Origin: Mycolicibacterium peregrinum
GTDB lineage: Bacteria > Actinomycetota > Actinomycetes > Mycobacteriales > Mycobacteriaceae
Direction: 5' to 3'
Length of the DNA: 63,548 bases
NCBI RefSeq assembly: GCF_001665625.1
Contig: NZ_LZSY01000016.1
Location: 1 to 63,548 of the forward strand
The notes beneath the pieces were generated by a model that made no database searches, was not told the origin of the DNA, and saw nothing but the letters and a program-made list of their open reading frames with translations. The translations under genes were made by a program, and so were the position numbers. This document shows, piece by piece, positions 1 through 9,923 of the stretch (position 1 is the first letter of the stretch; each line of letters begins with the position of its first letter).

Positions 1-36
1 CCTGCCGGGCAGGTGGCCACCGCCGTCGGGGTTGGT

Positions 37-1479
37 TCAGCCGACGGACGAGATCGAGGCTAGTTCCTCGGTGGACCGTCGGCTCAGGAGCATGCCTACT
101 GCGAAGAAGATCAGTGGCATCACACCGAAGATCGCCGCCAGGGCGGGAGTGCCGCCGACCACCAGGGTCAGGTTGGACACCACCAGCACCAGGGCCGCCG
201 CCAGGGCGAGCGTCGCGAACGAGGCCAGCACCACCTTGCCGGTCGAATTGCCCCGCCGGACGAAGAAGATCACCACCGAGATCGTGGTCAGCAGCCACAG
301 CAGCGCGAGGGCCAGGATGCCGAGGCCACCGCCCGGTCCGAAGATCTGCAACACCGGGTCCAGCTGCAGCGCGGCGCAGATCCCCATCACGACGAACGAG
401 GCCACGGTGATGACCAGTGAGGCGTTCGACGGTGAACCGTGACGCTCGTGCACCTTGCCGATCTTCTTCGAGAACACGCCGCTCTGCCCGAGCACGAACG
501 CGTACCGCGACGCGATGTTGTGGAACGCGAGGGCACACGCGAAGACACTGACCGACCACAGGATGGTGTTCAGGTCACGTCCGACCATGCCGAGGTACTT
601 GCCCGCGGTGTTCACCATGAAGTTGTCGGGGTCGTCGGTGGCGAGCTGGATGGCGTCGTGCCCGCCGTTGCCCTCGACGAGGGCCCAGCTGGTGAAGGCG
701 TAGAAGACCGCGACGATGCCCACCGCCCAGTAGGTGGCCCGGGGCACGGTGCGGTCGGGGTCCTTGGCCTCGTCCCGGAAAACCGCGGTCGCCTCGACGC
801 CGACGAATCCCCACAGGGCGTAGAGCAGGGCGATGCCGAATCCGCCGGCGATGCCCTGCGGGGTGAACGAGTCACCGGTGAGCCCGTGCTCGCCGCCGCG
901 CACCACGATGACCAGATCCACCACCATGAGGATCGCGACCTCGGACACCAGGAAGACACCGAGCACCTTGGCGCTGAGGTCGATGTCGCGGTAGCCGAGC
1001 CAACCGACGGCCGCCAGCACCACGCCGGTCAACAACCACCAGGGGAGATCGGGTCCACCGAACCGGGTGATCAGTTCGTTGAGGATGACGCCGTCGTAGG
1101 CGGCCACGGCGATCAGGGTCGCCATGTAGGCCGGGAGCGCGAGCACGGCCGCTCCGGTTCCGGCCGCCCGGCCGAGCGACTCACGGATGTAGGCGTAGAA
1201 GGCCCCGGCGTCGGTGACGTACTTCGACATCGCGACGAAGCTGGCCGCGAACAGGCCGAAGATGACGCCCGCGACGATGAAGGCGACCGGGATGCCGGTG
1301 GTGTTGCCCAACGCCATCGCGATCGGCACATTGCCGCCGATGGTCGACAGCGGCGCCGAAGCCGCCACGACCATCAGCACGATCGCGGGCACGCCGAGGT
1401 GGCCGCGCAATTTGGCCGGACGGCCGTCCGATGACGTATCAGGTGGGGTCTTCTGGCCCGCGTTGACAACCTCGGTCAT
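37..1479 (-). CDS. APC-family amino acid/amine permease
   Basis: A 480-residue polytopic protein of the amino acid-polyamine-organocation family. About twelve hydrophobic segments follow a ~25-residue polar N-terminus, and the early stretch with the GNVPIAMALG and TGIPVAFIVAG segments is typical of the family. The ATG is preceded by AGGAGG at 1490-1495 (10 nt spacing), which fixes the start. It is divergent from a diol dehydratase operon across 263 bp, so it may import an amine or amino alcohol handled nearby. The substrate cannot be read from sequence. The family assignment is firm and the link to the operon is inference. Confidence 0.85.
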   Translation of the reverse strand: MTEVVNAGQKTPPDTSSDGRPAKLRGHLGVPAIVLMVVAASAPLSTIGGNVPIAMALGNTTGIPVAFIVAGVIFGLFAASFVAMSKYVTDAGAFYAYIRESLGRAAGTGAAVLALPAYMATLIAVAAYDGVILNELITRFGGPDLPWWLLTGVVLAAVGWLGYRDIDLSAKVLGVFLVSEVAILMVVDLVIVVRGGEHGLTGDSFTPQGIAGGFGIALLYALWGFVGVEATAVFRDEAKDPDRTVPRATYWAVGIVAVFYAFTSWALVEGNGGHDAIQLATDDPDNFMVNTAGKYLGMVGRDLNTILWSVSVFACALAFHNIASRYAFVLGQSGVFSKKIGKVHERHGSPSNASLVITVASFVVMGICAALQLDPVLQIFGPGGGLGILALALLWLLTTISVVIFFVRRGNSTGKVVLASFATLALAAALVLVVSNLTLVVGGTPALAAIFGVMPLIFFAVGMLLSRRSTEELASISSVG

Positions 1480-1581
1480 TGGGTTGATTCCTCCTAACTG
1501 CCGGCCGCAGTTGGCGGCCGGGTGAAGTCCGGGGCAAGTTTGCGAGAATCACAGGCCGCTTCGCCACTGCAGTAGGTCACT

Positions 1582-1644
1582 TTCCAACACCTTGTTGTAA
1601 GCCAGTTCACATCGGCCGCCGCGCAGTCACACACTTTGTTGGAA
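1582..1644. promoter_or_regulatory. Repeated CAACA/TGTTG half-sites in the permease-dehydratase divergent region
   Basis: TTCCAACA (1582-1589) is repeated in inverted orientation as TGTTGGAA (1637-1644), and CAACACCTTGTTG (1585-1597) is a small dyad of the same half-site. The cluster lies midway between two divergent starts, as expected for a shared operator. No regulator is encoded in the visible flank. Confidence 0.4.
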
Positions 1645-1742
1645 GGTGCCGAGTGGATGTTGTTTCCACCGCGGCATCCAGTCGATGCTTGGCCGGTTAC
1701 GCGACGCATCCGTCGCGCCGACAGAGAGGTACGACGACTGCA

Positions 1743-4010
1743 ATGAACCCGGACAGCAGCGAAACCGAGCAGGATCACCGGCTGGGACGCATCCGACTGC
1801 TGGATGAGCAGCGCGTCAACCTGGATGGATTCGCCCAGGCCGACCCCGAGCTGGGCATGATCTCCCATCTGTCGCCCCACGATCCGGAACCGTCCTGGAA
1901 GGTGGCCGACGACGGCACCGTGGTGGAGATGGATTCGAAGCCCGTCGCCGACTTCGACACCATCGACGAGTTCATCGTCCGCTACGCCGTCGATCCTGCG
2001 GAGGCACCGCGATCGATGGCGATGAGTGACGTCGAGCTGGCCCGGATGATCGTCCACTCGGATGTGCCGCGCGAGGAGGTGCTCCGAGTCTGCGGCGGAT
2101 TGACCCCGGCCAAGATGGCCCGGGTGGTGGCGCTCCTGCAGCCCGTCGAGATCCAGATGGCGATGATGAAGATGCGGGCCCGCCGTACGCCCGCGAACCA
2201 GGCCCATGTCACCAACCGCCTCGACGACCCCTTGCTCATCGCGGCCGATGCCGCCACCGCGGTCGTCTACGGGTTCCGGGAGCTGGAAGCCACCGTCCCG
2301 GTGCTCGACGACGCCCCGGCCGTCGCGGTGGGCCTGCTCATCGGGTCGCAGGTACCCGCGCCCGGGGCGCTGACACAGTGCTCGGTCGAGGAGGCGCGCG
2401 AGCTGGAACTCGGGGTCCGCGGCCTGGTGTCCTACGCCGAGACGGTCTCGGTGTACGGCACCGAGCAGGTGTTCACCGACGGTGACGACACCCCGTGGTC
2501 GAAGGCGTTTCTCACTTCGTCCTACGCCTCCCGCGGTATCAAGATGCGGCTGTCCAGCGGGGCGGGCTCGGAGGTGCTGATGGGCCAGGCCGAGCGCAAG
2601 TCGATGAACTACCTGGAGTCCCGCTGCGTCGCCCTGGCCAAAGGGATTGGTGCACAGGGGGTTCAGAACGGCGGCATCGACGGCGCCTCGATCACCGCGT
2701 CGGTGCCGGGCGGTGTCCGGGAGCTGATCGCGGAGAACCTCATGGTGATGCTGCGCGGGCTCGAATCCTGCAGTGGCAACGACTCGCTGGTCTCCGAGTC
2801 CACGATGCGGCGAACCAGTCGGACGTTGCCGGTTCTGTTGTCCGGATCGGATTTCATCTTCTCCGGCTTCGGTTCGGTGGTGGCCTACGACAACATGTTC
2901 GGCCCGTCCAACTTCAATGCCGCCGACCTAGATGATTATCTGGTGATGCAGCGCGACTGGGGTGTCGACGGCGGGCTGCGGTCGGTGGACCCGACGACTC
3001 TGGAAGCCATGCGCCGGCAGGCCGCCGAGGCCACCCGTGCGGTATTCGAATATCTGGGGCTGGCCGATTTCGACGACGAGCATGTGGAAACCGTTGTCGG
3101 GGCGGCGGGTTCCAAGGATCTGCCGCCCACCGACGGGGTGAAGGTGCTCAGCGCCGCCCGGATGATCGAGCAGTCGGGTCTGACGGTCCTCGACATCGTC
3201 GCCGCGCTCGTCGAGACGGGATTCACCGATATCGCCGAACGGGTCCTAAACATGGCCAAGGCCCGCGTCACCGGCGACTACCTGCAGACCGCGGCGATCT
3301 TCGACGAACAGATGAATGTGCTGTCAGCGCTGCAGGATCCGAACGACTACCGCGGTCCCGGCACCGGGTACCGGCCGACGGCGGAGCGTCAGGCTCAGAT
3401 CGATGCCGTGCGTCAGGCGCGGTCGGTGACCGACCTGGTCAAGGAGCAGGCGGCTTTCGCCCATCCGGACCGGCTGATCGTGAGCGGGGTCGCGGATGTG
3501 GGAGAAGATCCCCGCGAAGTGGTCATCGGGGTGTCTCCCGCGTTCGGTGTCAAGCTGTTTCGCACCCTGTCGGGGATGACCGGCTACGACGTGTTGGAAC
3601 AGATCCTGGCCGGGCTGGAAGAGGAGCAGTGTGTGCCGCGCCTGGTTCGGATCGCCGACTCCGTGGATCTCGGGGTGATCGGCAAGTCCGCGGCCCGGTT
3701 GTCCGGATCCGGGATCGGTGTCGGTCTTCAGGCCAAGGGGACCACACTGATCCACCGCCGTGATCTCCCGCCGTTGGCCAACCTCGAATTGCTCAGTGTG
3801 GCACCACTGATCACCCCGGAGATGTACCGGCTGATCGGCATCAACGCCGGCCGGCACGCCAAGGGTGCGACACCCGCCCCGATGCGCAACGCGTACACCG
3901 ACGAGGCGATCACCGCGCGCTACCACACCAGAGTCGTGTCGATGGTGGCGATCGAACGGTCCGAGTGCGACGACCACGGCCTGAACATGGAATTGGAGCT
4001 CAAGCGATGA
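1743..4010 (+). CDS. Diol/glycerol dehydratase, fused large and medium subunits
   Basis: Adenosylcobalamin-dependent dehydratase converting 1,2-diols or glycerol to aldehydes. Residues ~1-550 match the large (PduC-type) subunit, including SSGAGSEVLMG and the CSGNDSL region. Residues ~570-755 match the medium (PduD-type) subunit, including VIGVSPAFGVK, LSGSGIGVGLQAKGTT and RDLPPLANLELL. In enterobacteria these are separate genes; here they form one 755-residue chain, a form I know from actinobacteria. The ATG at 1743 has a purine-rich AGAGAGG 13 nt upstream; an earlier in-frame ATG at 1653 adds an uncharged, unconserved-looking leader. The stop overlaps the next ATG (ATGA), implying translational coupling. 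Confidence 0.92.
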   Translation: MNPDSSETEQDHRLGRIRLLDEQRVNLDGFAQADPELGMISHLSPHDPEPSWKVADDGTVVEMDSKPVADFDTIDEFIVRYAVDPAEAPRSMAMSDVELARMIVHSDVPREEVLRVCGGLTPAKMARVVALLQPVEIQMAMMKMRARRTPANQAHVTNRLDDPLLIAADAATAVVYGFRELEATVPVLDDAPAVAVGLLIGSQVPAPGALTQCSVEEARELELGVRGLVSYAETVSVYGTEQVFTDGDDTPWSKAFLTSSYASRGIKMRLSSGAGSEVLMGQAERKSMNYLESRCVALAKGIGAQGVQNGGIDGASITASVPGGVRELIAENLMVMLRGLESCSGNDSLVSESTMRRTSRTLPVLLSGSDFIFSGFGSVVAYDNMFGPSNFNAADLDDYLVMQRDWGVDGGLRSVDPTTLEAMRRQAAEATRAVFEYLGLADFDDEHVETVVGAAGSKDLPPTDGVKVLSAARMIEQSGLTVLDIVAALVETGFTDIAERVLNMAKARVTGDYLQTAAIFDEQMNVLSALQDPNDYRGPGTGYRPTAERQAQIDAVRQARSVTDLVKEQAAFAHPDRLIVSGVADVGEDPREVVIGVSPAFGVKLFRTLSGMTGYDVLEQILAGLEEEQCVPRLVRIADSVDLGVIGKSAARLSGSGIGVGLQAKGTTLIHRRDLPPLANLELLSVAPLITPEMYRLIGINAGRHAKGATPAPMRNAYTDEAITARYHTRVVSMVAIERSECDDHGLNMELELKR

Positions 4011-4366
4011 CGATCACCGCACACTCGGGCCGCAACCTTACCGAGGTGACGGTCGAGGCCGCCCGCAACGGCGAACTGGTTCTCGACGACATCCGGATCA
4101 GCCGCGAAACCCTTCTGTCCCAAGCTGATATCGCGGAGCGCTCCGGATCCCTGCAATTGGCGATGAACCTGCGGCGGGCTGCTGAGATGACCGCACTCAG
4201 CTCCGAGGAGATGCTTGACGCCTACGAGGCGCTCAGGCCCCGCCGGTCGAGCTTCGCCGAATTGCAGGAACTGGCACAACGTCTCGCCGACCGGGACGCA
4301 CCCACTTGCGCCGCACTCGTCCGGGAGGCCGCGACGGCCTACCAGCGGCGCGGCCTGCTGCGGTGA
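4007..4366 (+). CDS. Diol/glycerol dehydratase small subunit
   Basis: A 119-residue protein matching the PduE/DhaB3-type small subunit: TLLSQADIAERSGSLQLAMNLRRAAEMTALSSEEML-like helical segments, then an arginine-rich YEALRPRRSS motif typical of this subunit. It overlaps the fused large/medium gene by 4 nt (ATGA) and the reactivase by GTGA at 4363-4366, so the three genes form one tightly coupled operon. The enterobacterial small subunit is longer (~170 aa) because of an N-terminal microcompartment-targeting extension. That extension is absent here and no shell-protein gene is visible, so the enzyme is probably cytosolic. Confidence 0.88.
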   Translation: MTITAHSGRNLTEVTVEAARNGELVLDDIRISRETLLSQADIAERSGSLQLAMNLRRAAEMTALSSEEMLDAYEALRPRRSSFAELQELAQRLADRDAPTCAALVREAATAYQRRGLLR

Positions 4367-6030
4367 CCGTCTGGGCCGGTGTCGACATCGGCAACTCCAC
4401 CACCGAGGTGGTGCTCTGCCGGATGGACGCCGAACTGACGGTGCTGGCCAGCGCCCGCACCCCGACCCGTGGTGGCAAGGGATCGCCCCGGGCGGTGCAG
4501 GGCGCTGCGCAGTTGGTGCGGCGCCTGGCCGAGTCGCATGGGCTGGTGATCGACCGGGCGGCCTTCGCCCCGACTCCGCCCGTGAAGTCCACCGTCGAAC
4601 AGGTTCAGCTCGAGACCCGACGGACAGGCAGGCTGACGATCGTCACCCGGTCGGCCGCCACCACCGCGGGGGATGCGGTCGGTGTGGGGCAGCCGGTTCC
4701 GGTCGAGTGCCTCGGTGACGTGGATCCCGGCCGCCCGGTCGTCGCTTGCGCCACGGCGCAGTGGGGATACCGTGAGGTCGCGCAGCGCGTGAATGACGCT
4801 GTAGCCCAAGGATGCAAGGTCACCGCGGTGTTGACGGCCAACGATGAGGCCGTGCTGGTGTCGAATCGGCTGAACACTGCTCTGCCCGTCGTCGACGACG
4901 TCGATATCAAGTCGCTGCTGCCGGCTGCCCGCGTCGCCGTCGAAGTGCGCCAGGGCGTCGCACCCCTGCAACACCTCACCGATCCCTTCTGGCTCGTCGA
5001 TGCGTTCGGGCTGGGTGAGGCCGAGCGGGCCGATGCCCGTGTGATCGCCGATCAACTGTTCGACAGTGCCTGTGCGGTGGTCAGCCTCGGCGATTCCGAA
5101 CCGGTGGCTGCCGCACCCGTCGTCCGGCCCATGGGGGAGAGCGCCCACGTCGTCTACCTCGCCGACATCGCGGCGCAAGCCAATTCGCGGCGCGGATCGG
5201 TCACCGTGGACAGCCTGGTGATGGCGAACATGGCCGGCGAGCAGGAGCCGCCGGCCGGGGCCGACGAGTTGGCCCGGGCGTTGGGTGTGCCGGTGACGCG
5301 CGTCGACTCGGAAGCCGCAGCGGCCCGCGTCGGCGCTCTCACCACTCCCGGGATCACCCCCGAGGTCGTAGTGGTGGATGTCGGCGGGGGCACCGTCGAC
5401 GTCGTGTCCGACGGATCCCGCATCGTGCTGCCGGGTGCGGGACAGCTGCTGACGGCGGCGACGGCCACCGCCCTGGACATCTCCCGAAGCGCCGCCGAAT
5501 ACGCCAAACGGGCAGAGGCGGTCACGGCCGTCACCGTCCAGATCATCGAGGACGAACACGGCCGGCGACAGTTCTTGGACACGCCGGTCAGCGGCCGGTG
5601 CAGCGGGTGGTTGCTGACGGCCGCCCCCAGCGGTTGGCTGCCCTTCACGTCACGGCTGTCGGGTGCCGAGTGGCGCGGTTGGCGCCTGGCCGCCAAACGA
5701 CAGGTGATCGGTGGCAACGTGATGCGGGGTATCGAGCGGGCGGCTCCCGGCGTGACCGGAGTGCTGCTCGTCGGAGGTGGCGCCAGTGACGACGAACTGG
5801 TCCGGGCCGTCAGCGAGCAGCTCGGCCACGAGGTGAGTGTGGGCCGGGGAAACGTGGCCGGTCAGCTGGGGCATCGGTTCGCGGTGGCCTACGGACTGGT
5901 GGCCATGGCGGCGCAGATGCCGGGCGGTCAGCCGCGGGATGAAGAGCTGGACCGGGTCGACCGGTCAGGCGGCAGTGTGAATCCGCACGACGTGGATGTC
6001 GCTGGTGAACACCCGCGCGCCGGCGGGTAG
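4363..6030 (+). CDS. Diol dehydratase reactivase, ATPase (large) subunit
   Basis: A 555-residue DdrA/PduG-type chaperone that exchanges damaged cobalamin from the dehydratase using ATP. The actin-like ATPase fold shows phosphate-1 (GVDIGNSTTEVVL, near residue 5) and phosphate-2 (VVVDVGGGTVDVV, ~340) motifs and a late GVLLVGGGASDDE adenosine motif. The GTG start overlaps the upstream stop (GTGA). The 3' end overlaps the convergent HNH gene by 66 nt. The small reactivase partner (DdrB/PduH) is not found in the window; it may be elsewhere or dispensable. Confidence 0.88.
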   Translation: MTVWAGVDIGNSTTEVVLCRMDAELTVLASARTPTRGGKGSPRAVQGAAQLVRRLAESHGLVIDRAAFAPTPPVKSTVEQVQLETRRTGRLTIVTRSAATTAGDAVGVGQPVPVECLGDVDPGRPVVACATAQWGYREVAQRVNDAVAQGCKVTAVLTANDEAVLVSNRLNTALPVVDDVDIKSLLPAARVAVEVRQGVAPLQHLTDPFWLVDAFGLGEAERADARVIADQLFDSACAVVSLGDSEPVAAAPVVRPMGESAHVVYLADIAAQANSRRGSVTVDSLVMANMAGEQEPPAGADELARALGVPVTRVDSEAAAARVGALTTPGITPEVVVVDVGGGTVDVVSDGSRIVLPGAGQLLTAATATALDISRSAAEYAKRAEAVTAVTVQIIEDEHGRRQFLDTPVSGRCSGWLLTAAPSGWLPFTSRLSGAEWRGWRLAAKRQVIGGNVMRGIERAAPGVTGVLLVGGGASDDELVRAVSEQLGHEVSVGRGNVAGQLGHRFAVAYGLVAMAAQMPGGQPRDEELDRVDRSGGSVNPHDVDVAGEHPRAGG

Positions 6031-7257
6031 CGGCGGGGCGGTACTTCGATAGGTCCGGCCGGTCGGCGTGGTGAGTTCTGTGGTGTGCCGGCCGTAACCG
6101 TCGTAGGTGGTCGCGGTCTGCCACCCGGGGCTTTCCTTTGCGTAATTGCAGCGTTCGCAAAGCCCTTGCCCGTTGACGGAGGTGGTCGCGCCACCGTCGG
6201 CGTGCCGGGTGATGTGGTCGATGTGCCGGATGGGGGCGTCGCAATACGGCGTGCGGCACTTTTGGTCGCGCATGGCGATCAACCAGCGCAGCCCCTTGGG
6301 GAACGCCCGGGCGGTGGACTCCATGGCGACCAGGTTGCCGGTGGCCGGATCGGCGTAGAGCTTGCGCACCGCGGCCTCGGCCTGGGGGTCCAGCAGCGCC
6401 GCCAAGGCCATCTGTCGGGCCACCTCTGCCGGGATGGGGCCGTATCCCTGCAGCACCGCCGGTTCGGAACCCTGGGCCAACAAGCTCTCGTCGGAGACCA
6501 CCAGATTGAGCGCGACCGGGACCGCGGCTTCGACCTCACGCCCGGTGGCCCGTCGGTAGAAGGCATCGGCCATCAATGGGCCTCGCCCCTGGCATCCACC
6601 TCCGGCGGCGATCGAGGCGGCCCTGGCGGCGGCGGCCTCCGCCTGCAGCGCTTGATAGGCCGTAACGCCTTCTGCGGAGGTCAGCAGCGCCGTCACGTAC
6701 GCCATGCCGTGCGGGGCCGGACGCAACGTGACAGTGCGATCGCACTGATGGCGGCTGATGCGCGCCATCACCGCGTCGTGGTCGAGCCGAAAAGCCACCC
6801 GGCCGGCCTCAGCTTCAACCCTTCTGTCCCCCAGACCATCCAGCACGGCAGGATCCGCGCACAGTTCGGCGTCCATCGCGTGTCGATCTGCTGGTGACAG
6901 ACAGGCGGCCTGGTCCGCGATGATCATCGCCCGGTCTTCGGTAAGCACGCCGGACTGCAGAGCCGCGAGCGTGTAGGGCATGTCGTCGACCAGGATCCTG
7001 GACATCTTCAGATACTTGGCCCCGTGCCAAGGGGAGGATTTGCGGGCCAGCCCCACCTCGGACGCCAGCCCTTGAGCGCGTCTGGCGGCAGGCACACCCT
7101 CAGCGGCCTTACGGGCGAGACGCTTGGCTTCCAGCATCGTCGTCACTCTGGCCTGTGCCGCGGCAATGCCGGCGGTCGCGCGGGTCATCGCAGCTAGCTG
7201 GTCGACCAACGCCGCTTCCGTGGCGTCGGGGTCGATGTTCCAACCAACTTCGAACAT
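5965..7257 (-). CDS. DUF222/HNH endonuclease (13E12 repeat family)
   Basis: A 430-residue member of the mycobacterial 13E12/DUF222 family. A helical DUF222 region (~1-300) is followed by a C-terminal HNH domain with Cys pairs and core HIDHI...GG.T...NGQGLCERCNYAKE near residues 330-375. I chose the ATG at 7257 rather than the one at 7281 because TACACT (7265-7270) lies exactly 7 nt upstream, the geometry of a leaderless mycobacterial promoter. A perfect LexA box spans that start codon. Several M. tuberculosis 13E12 genes are known to be SOS-controlled. The biological role is unknown and mobility is suspected for the family. Confidence 0.88.
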   Translation of the reverse strand: MFEVGWNIDPDATEAALVDQLAAMTRATAGIAAAQARVTTMLEAKRLARKAAEGVPAARRAQGLASEVGLARKSSPWHGAKYLKMSRILVDDMPYTLAALQSGVLTEDRAMIIADQAACLSPADRHAMDAELCADPAVLDGLGDRRVEAEAGRVAFRLDHDAVMARISRHQCDRTVTLRPAPHGMAYVTALLTSAEGVTAYQALQAEAAAARAASIAAGGGCQGRGPLMADAFYRRATGREVEAAVPVALNLVVSDESLLAQGSEPAVLQGYGPIPAEVARQMALAALLDPQAEAAVRKLYADPATGNLVAMESTARAFPKGLRWLIAMRDQKCRTPYCDAPIRHIDHITRHADGGATTSVNGQGLCERCNYAKESPGWQTATTYDGYGRHTTELTTPTGRTYRSTAPPLPAGARVFTSDIHVVRIHTAA

Positions 7258-7270
7258 GTGTTCGAGTGTA
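7250..7270 (-). promoter_or_regulatory. Perfect SOS box overlapping a leaderless start, with -10 element
   Basis: TCGAAC-N4-GTTCGA at 7250-7265 matches the mycobacterial LexA consensus with no mismatch. It contains the ATG (7255-7257) of the HNH gene and touches the -10 hexamer TACACT (7265-7270, minus strand). LexA bound here would cover -10, +1 and the start codon together. Confidence 0.88.
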
Positions 7271-7353
7271 GCACCGTTCACTGACTCGATCTTTTTGACA
7301 GGGTTTCAGCCCGTAGATGAGTTCGCGGGCGGCGCACAACCCACCCTTGAGTG

Positions 7354-7380
7354 CTAGCACTCGCATGTATAGAGTGCTAG
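7354..7380. promoter_or_regulatory. CIRCE operator (HrcA site) upstream of groES
   Basis: CTAGCACTC-N9-GAGTGCTAG is a perfect 9+9 inverted repeat and matches the CIRCE consensus (TTAGCACTC-N9-GAGTGCTAA) with one change per arm. It sits 138 bp before groES, so HrcA should repress the operon outside heat stress. The hrcA gene is not in the window. Confidence 0.95.
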
Positions 7381-7518
7381 GTGGCACGCGGCCAACCCCC
7401 AGCGCCGGCACCCGCGACGACGGAGCGAGGGGTACGGGCGCATGCCGAACACCTGGTTAACCCGAGGGCCCCGGAGCACACCGGGACTCGATACCCAAAC
7501 AAGTGGAGGGCTTCCATC

Positions 7519-7818
7519 GTGGCAGTCAACATCAAGCCACTCGAGGACAAGATCCTCGTTCAGGCCAACGCGGCCGAGACTACGACCGCTTCCGGTCTGG
7601 TTATCCCCGACACCGCCAAGGAAAAGCCGCAGGAAGGCACCGTCGTCGCAGTTGGCCCCGGCCGCTGGGATGAGGATGGCGAGAAGCGGATCCCCCTGGA
7701 CGTTGCCGAGGGCGACACCGTCATCTACAGCAAGTACGGCGGCACCGAGATCAAGTACAACGGCGAGGAGTACCTGATCCTGTCGGCCCGCGACGTGCTG
7801 GCTGTCGTCGCTAAGTAA
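7519..7818 (+). CDS. groES: Co-chaperonin GroES
   Basis: The 99-residue GroES heptamer subunit that caps GroEL. The sequence from [12 protein letters not shown] through [16 protein letters not shown] (mobile loop) to [15 protein letters not shown] is nearly the mycobacterial consensus, and the length matches. The GTG start is set by GGAGGG at 7505-7510 (8 nt spacing). It is the first gene of the CIRCE-controlled operon with groEL1, from which it is separated by a 46-nt hairpin. Confidence 0.98.
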   Translation: MAVNIKPLEDKILVQANAAETTTASGLVIPDTAKEKPQEGTVVAVGPGRWDEDGEKRIPLDVAEGDTVIYSKYGGTEIKYNGEEYLILSARDVLAVVAK

Positions 7819-7830
7819 GTACTCGTGCGT

Positions 7831-7876
7831 CCGCCCCGGAGATCCCCGCGTTCAATGCGGGCGGTTTCCGGGGCGG
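7831..7876 (+). terminator. groES-groEL1 intercistronic hairpin
   Basis: CCGCCCCGGA (7831-7840) pairs perfectly with TCCGGGGCGG (7867-7876), and the inner arms CCCGC/GCGGG (7845-7849, 7857-7861) extend the stem. There is no U-tract, so it is more likely an attenuator or RNA-processing site than a full terminator. Confidence 0.7.
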
Positions 7877-7895
7877 TATGCGTTAGGAGTCATGA

Positions 7896-9524
<1,629 letters not shown>

Positions 9525-9536
9525 GTAGTCACGTAG

Positions 9537-9570
9537 AACACCCCCGGTCCTTTTGGGCCGGGGGTGTTTT
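9537..9570 (+). terminator. Rho-independent terminator after groEL1
   Basis: AACACCCCCGGTCC and GGGCCGGGGGTGTT form a 14-bp stem with one G-U pair around a TTTT loop, followed by a short T run. It begins 12 nt after the groEL1 stop. Confidence 0.88.
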
Positions 9571-9836
9571 CGTGGTGGGACGCGGTGAGGCTGCGAACGT
9601 GGACGTACTCAGTCTGTCGCCCGTAGCTGCGGGGAAAGTCCCTCGGACCGATGGGCGTGGATGTTTTACTTCGCCTGGGAGCAAGCCCATCCGGCCACTC
9701 TTGAGGAGCGTTCGCAGGTTGTCGCTGCATTGTGCGATGGCTTATGAGATTGTCCTCCGAAACGAGTAGGAGGCTACTCATTCGCCACTGTGCAAAGCGA
9801 AATAGCGTTTCCTGGTAACCACCGAGGGAGGGCATC

Positions 9837-9923
9837 ATGGCAGTTGAGCGGTGGCCCGTCGGCCTGGGGATGCGGATGCGGCGAAACCCACCACTACGTG
9901 GGTCGAATGCTGTCGTGCCATGA
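9837..9923 (+). CDS. 28-residue leader ORF coupled to the nucleotide cyclase
   Basis: A short ORF of 28 codons with a strong Shine-Dalgarno (GAGGGAGGG, 9823-9831) six nt before its ATG. Its TGA (9921-9923) overlaps the ATG of the cyclase at 9920 (ATGA). The cyclase start has no good ribosome site of its own, so its translation probably depends on re-initiation after this leader. The peptide (MAVERWPVGLGMRMRRNPPL at its start) is arginine-rich with no recognised domain. It could be a regulatory leader or a small protein. Confidence 0.55.
   Translation: MAVERWPVGLGMRMRRNPPLRGSNAVVP

Noticed and set aside
439..1434. Long antisense open frames over the first permease (and similar shadows over most genes)
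   Set aside because: Codon bias of high-GC DNA produces them; no ribosome site, no family motifs, His/Arg/Gly-rich nonsense composition.
1480..1742. Cobalamin riboswitch before the B12-dependent dehydratase
   Set aside because: No recognisable B12-box or paired helices of the riboswitch core on either strand; only short CAACA/TGTTG repeats.
5965..6030. 66-nt coding overlap of the reactivase and HNH genes as evidence that one end is wrong
   Set aside because: Both C-termini read as continuous protein with no earlier stop; convergent overlaps of this size occur in compact genomes.
9764..9779. GAGTAG-GAGG-CTACTC hairpin before the cyclase leader
   Set aside because: Only 6 bp, no U-tract and far from a start codon; could occur by chance.
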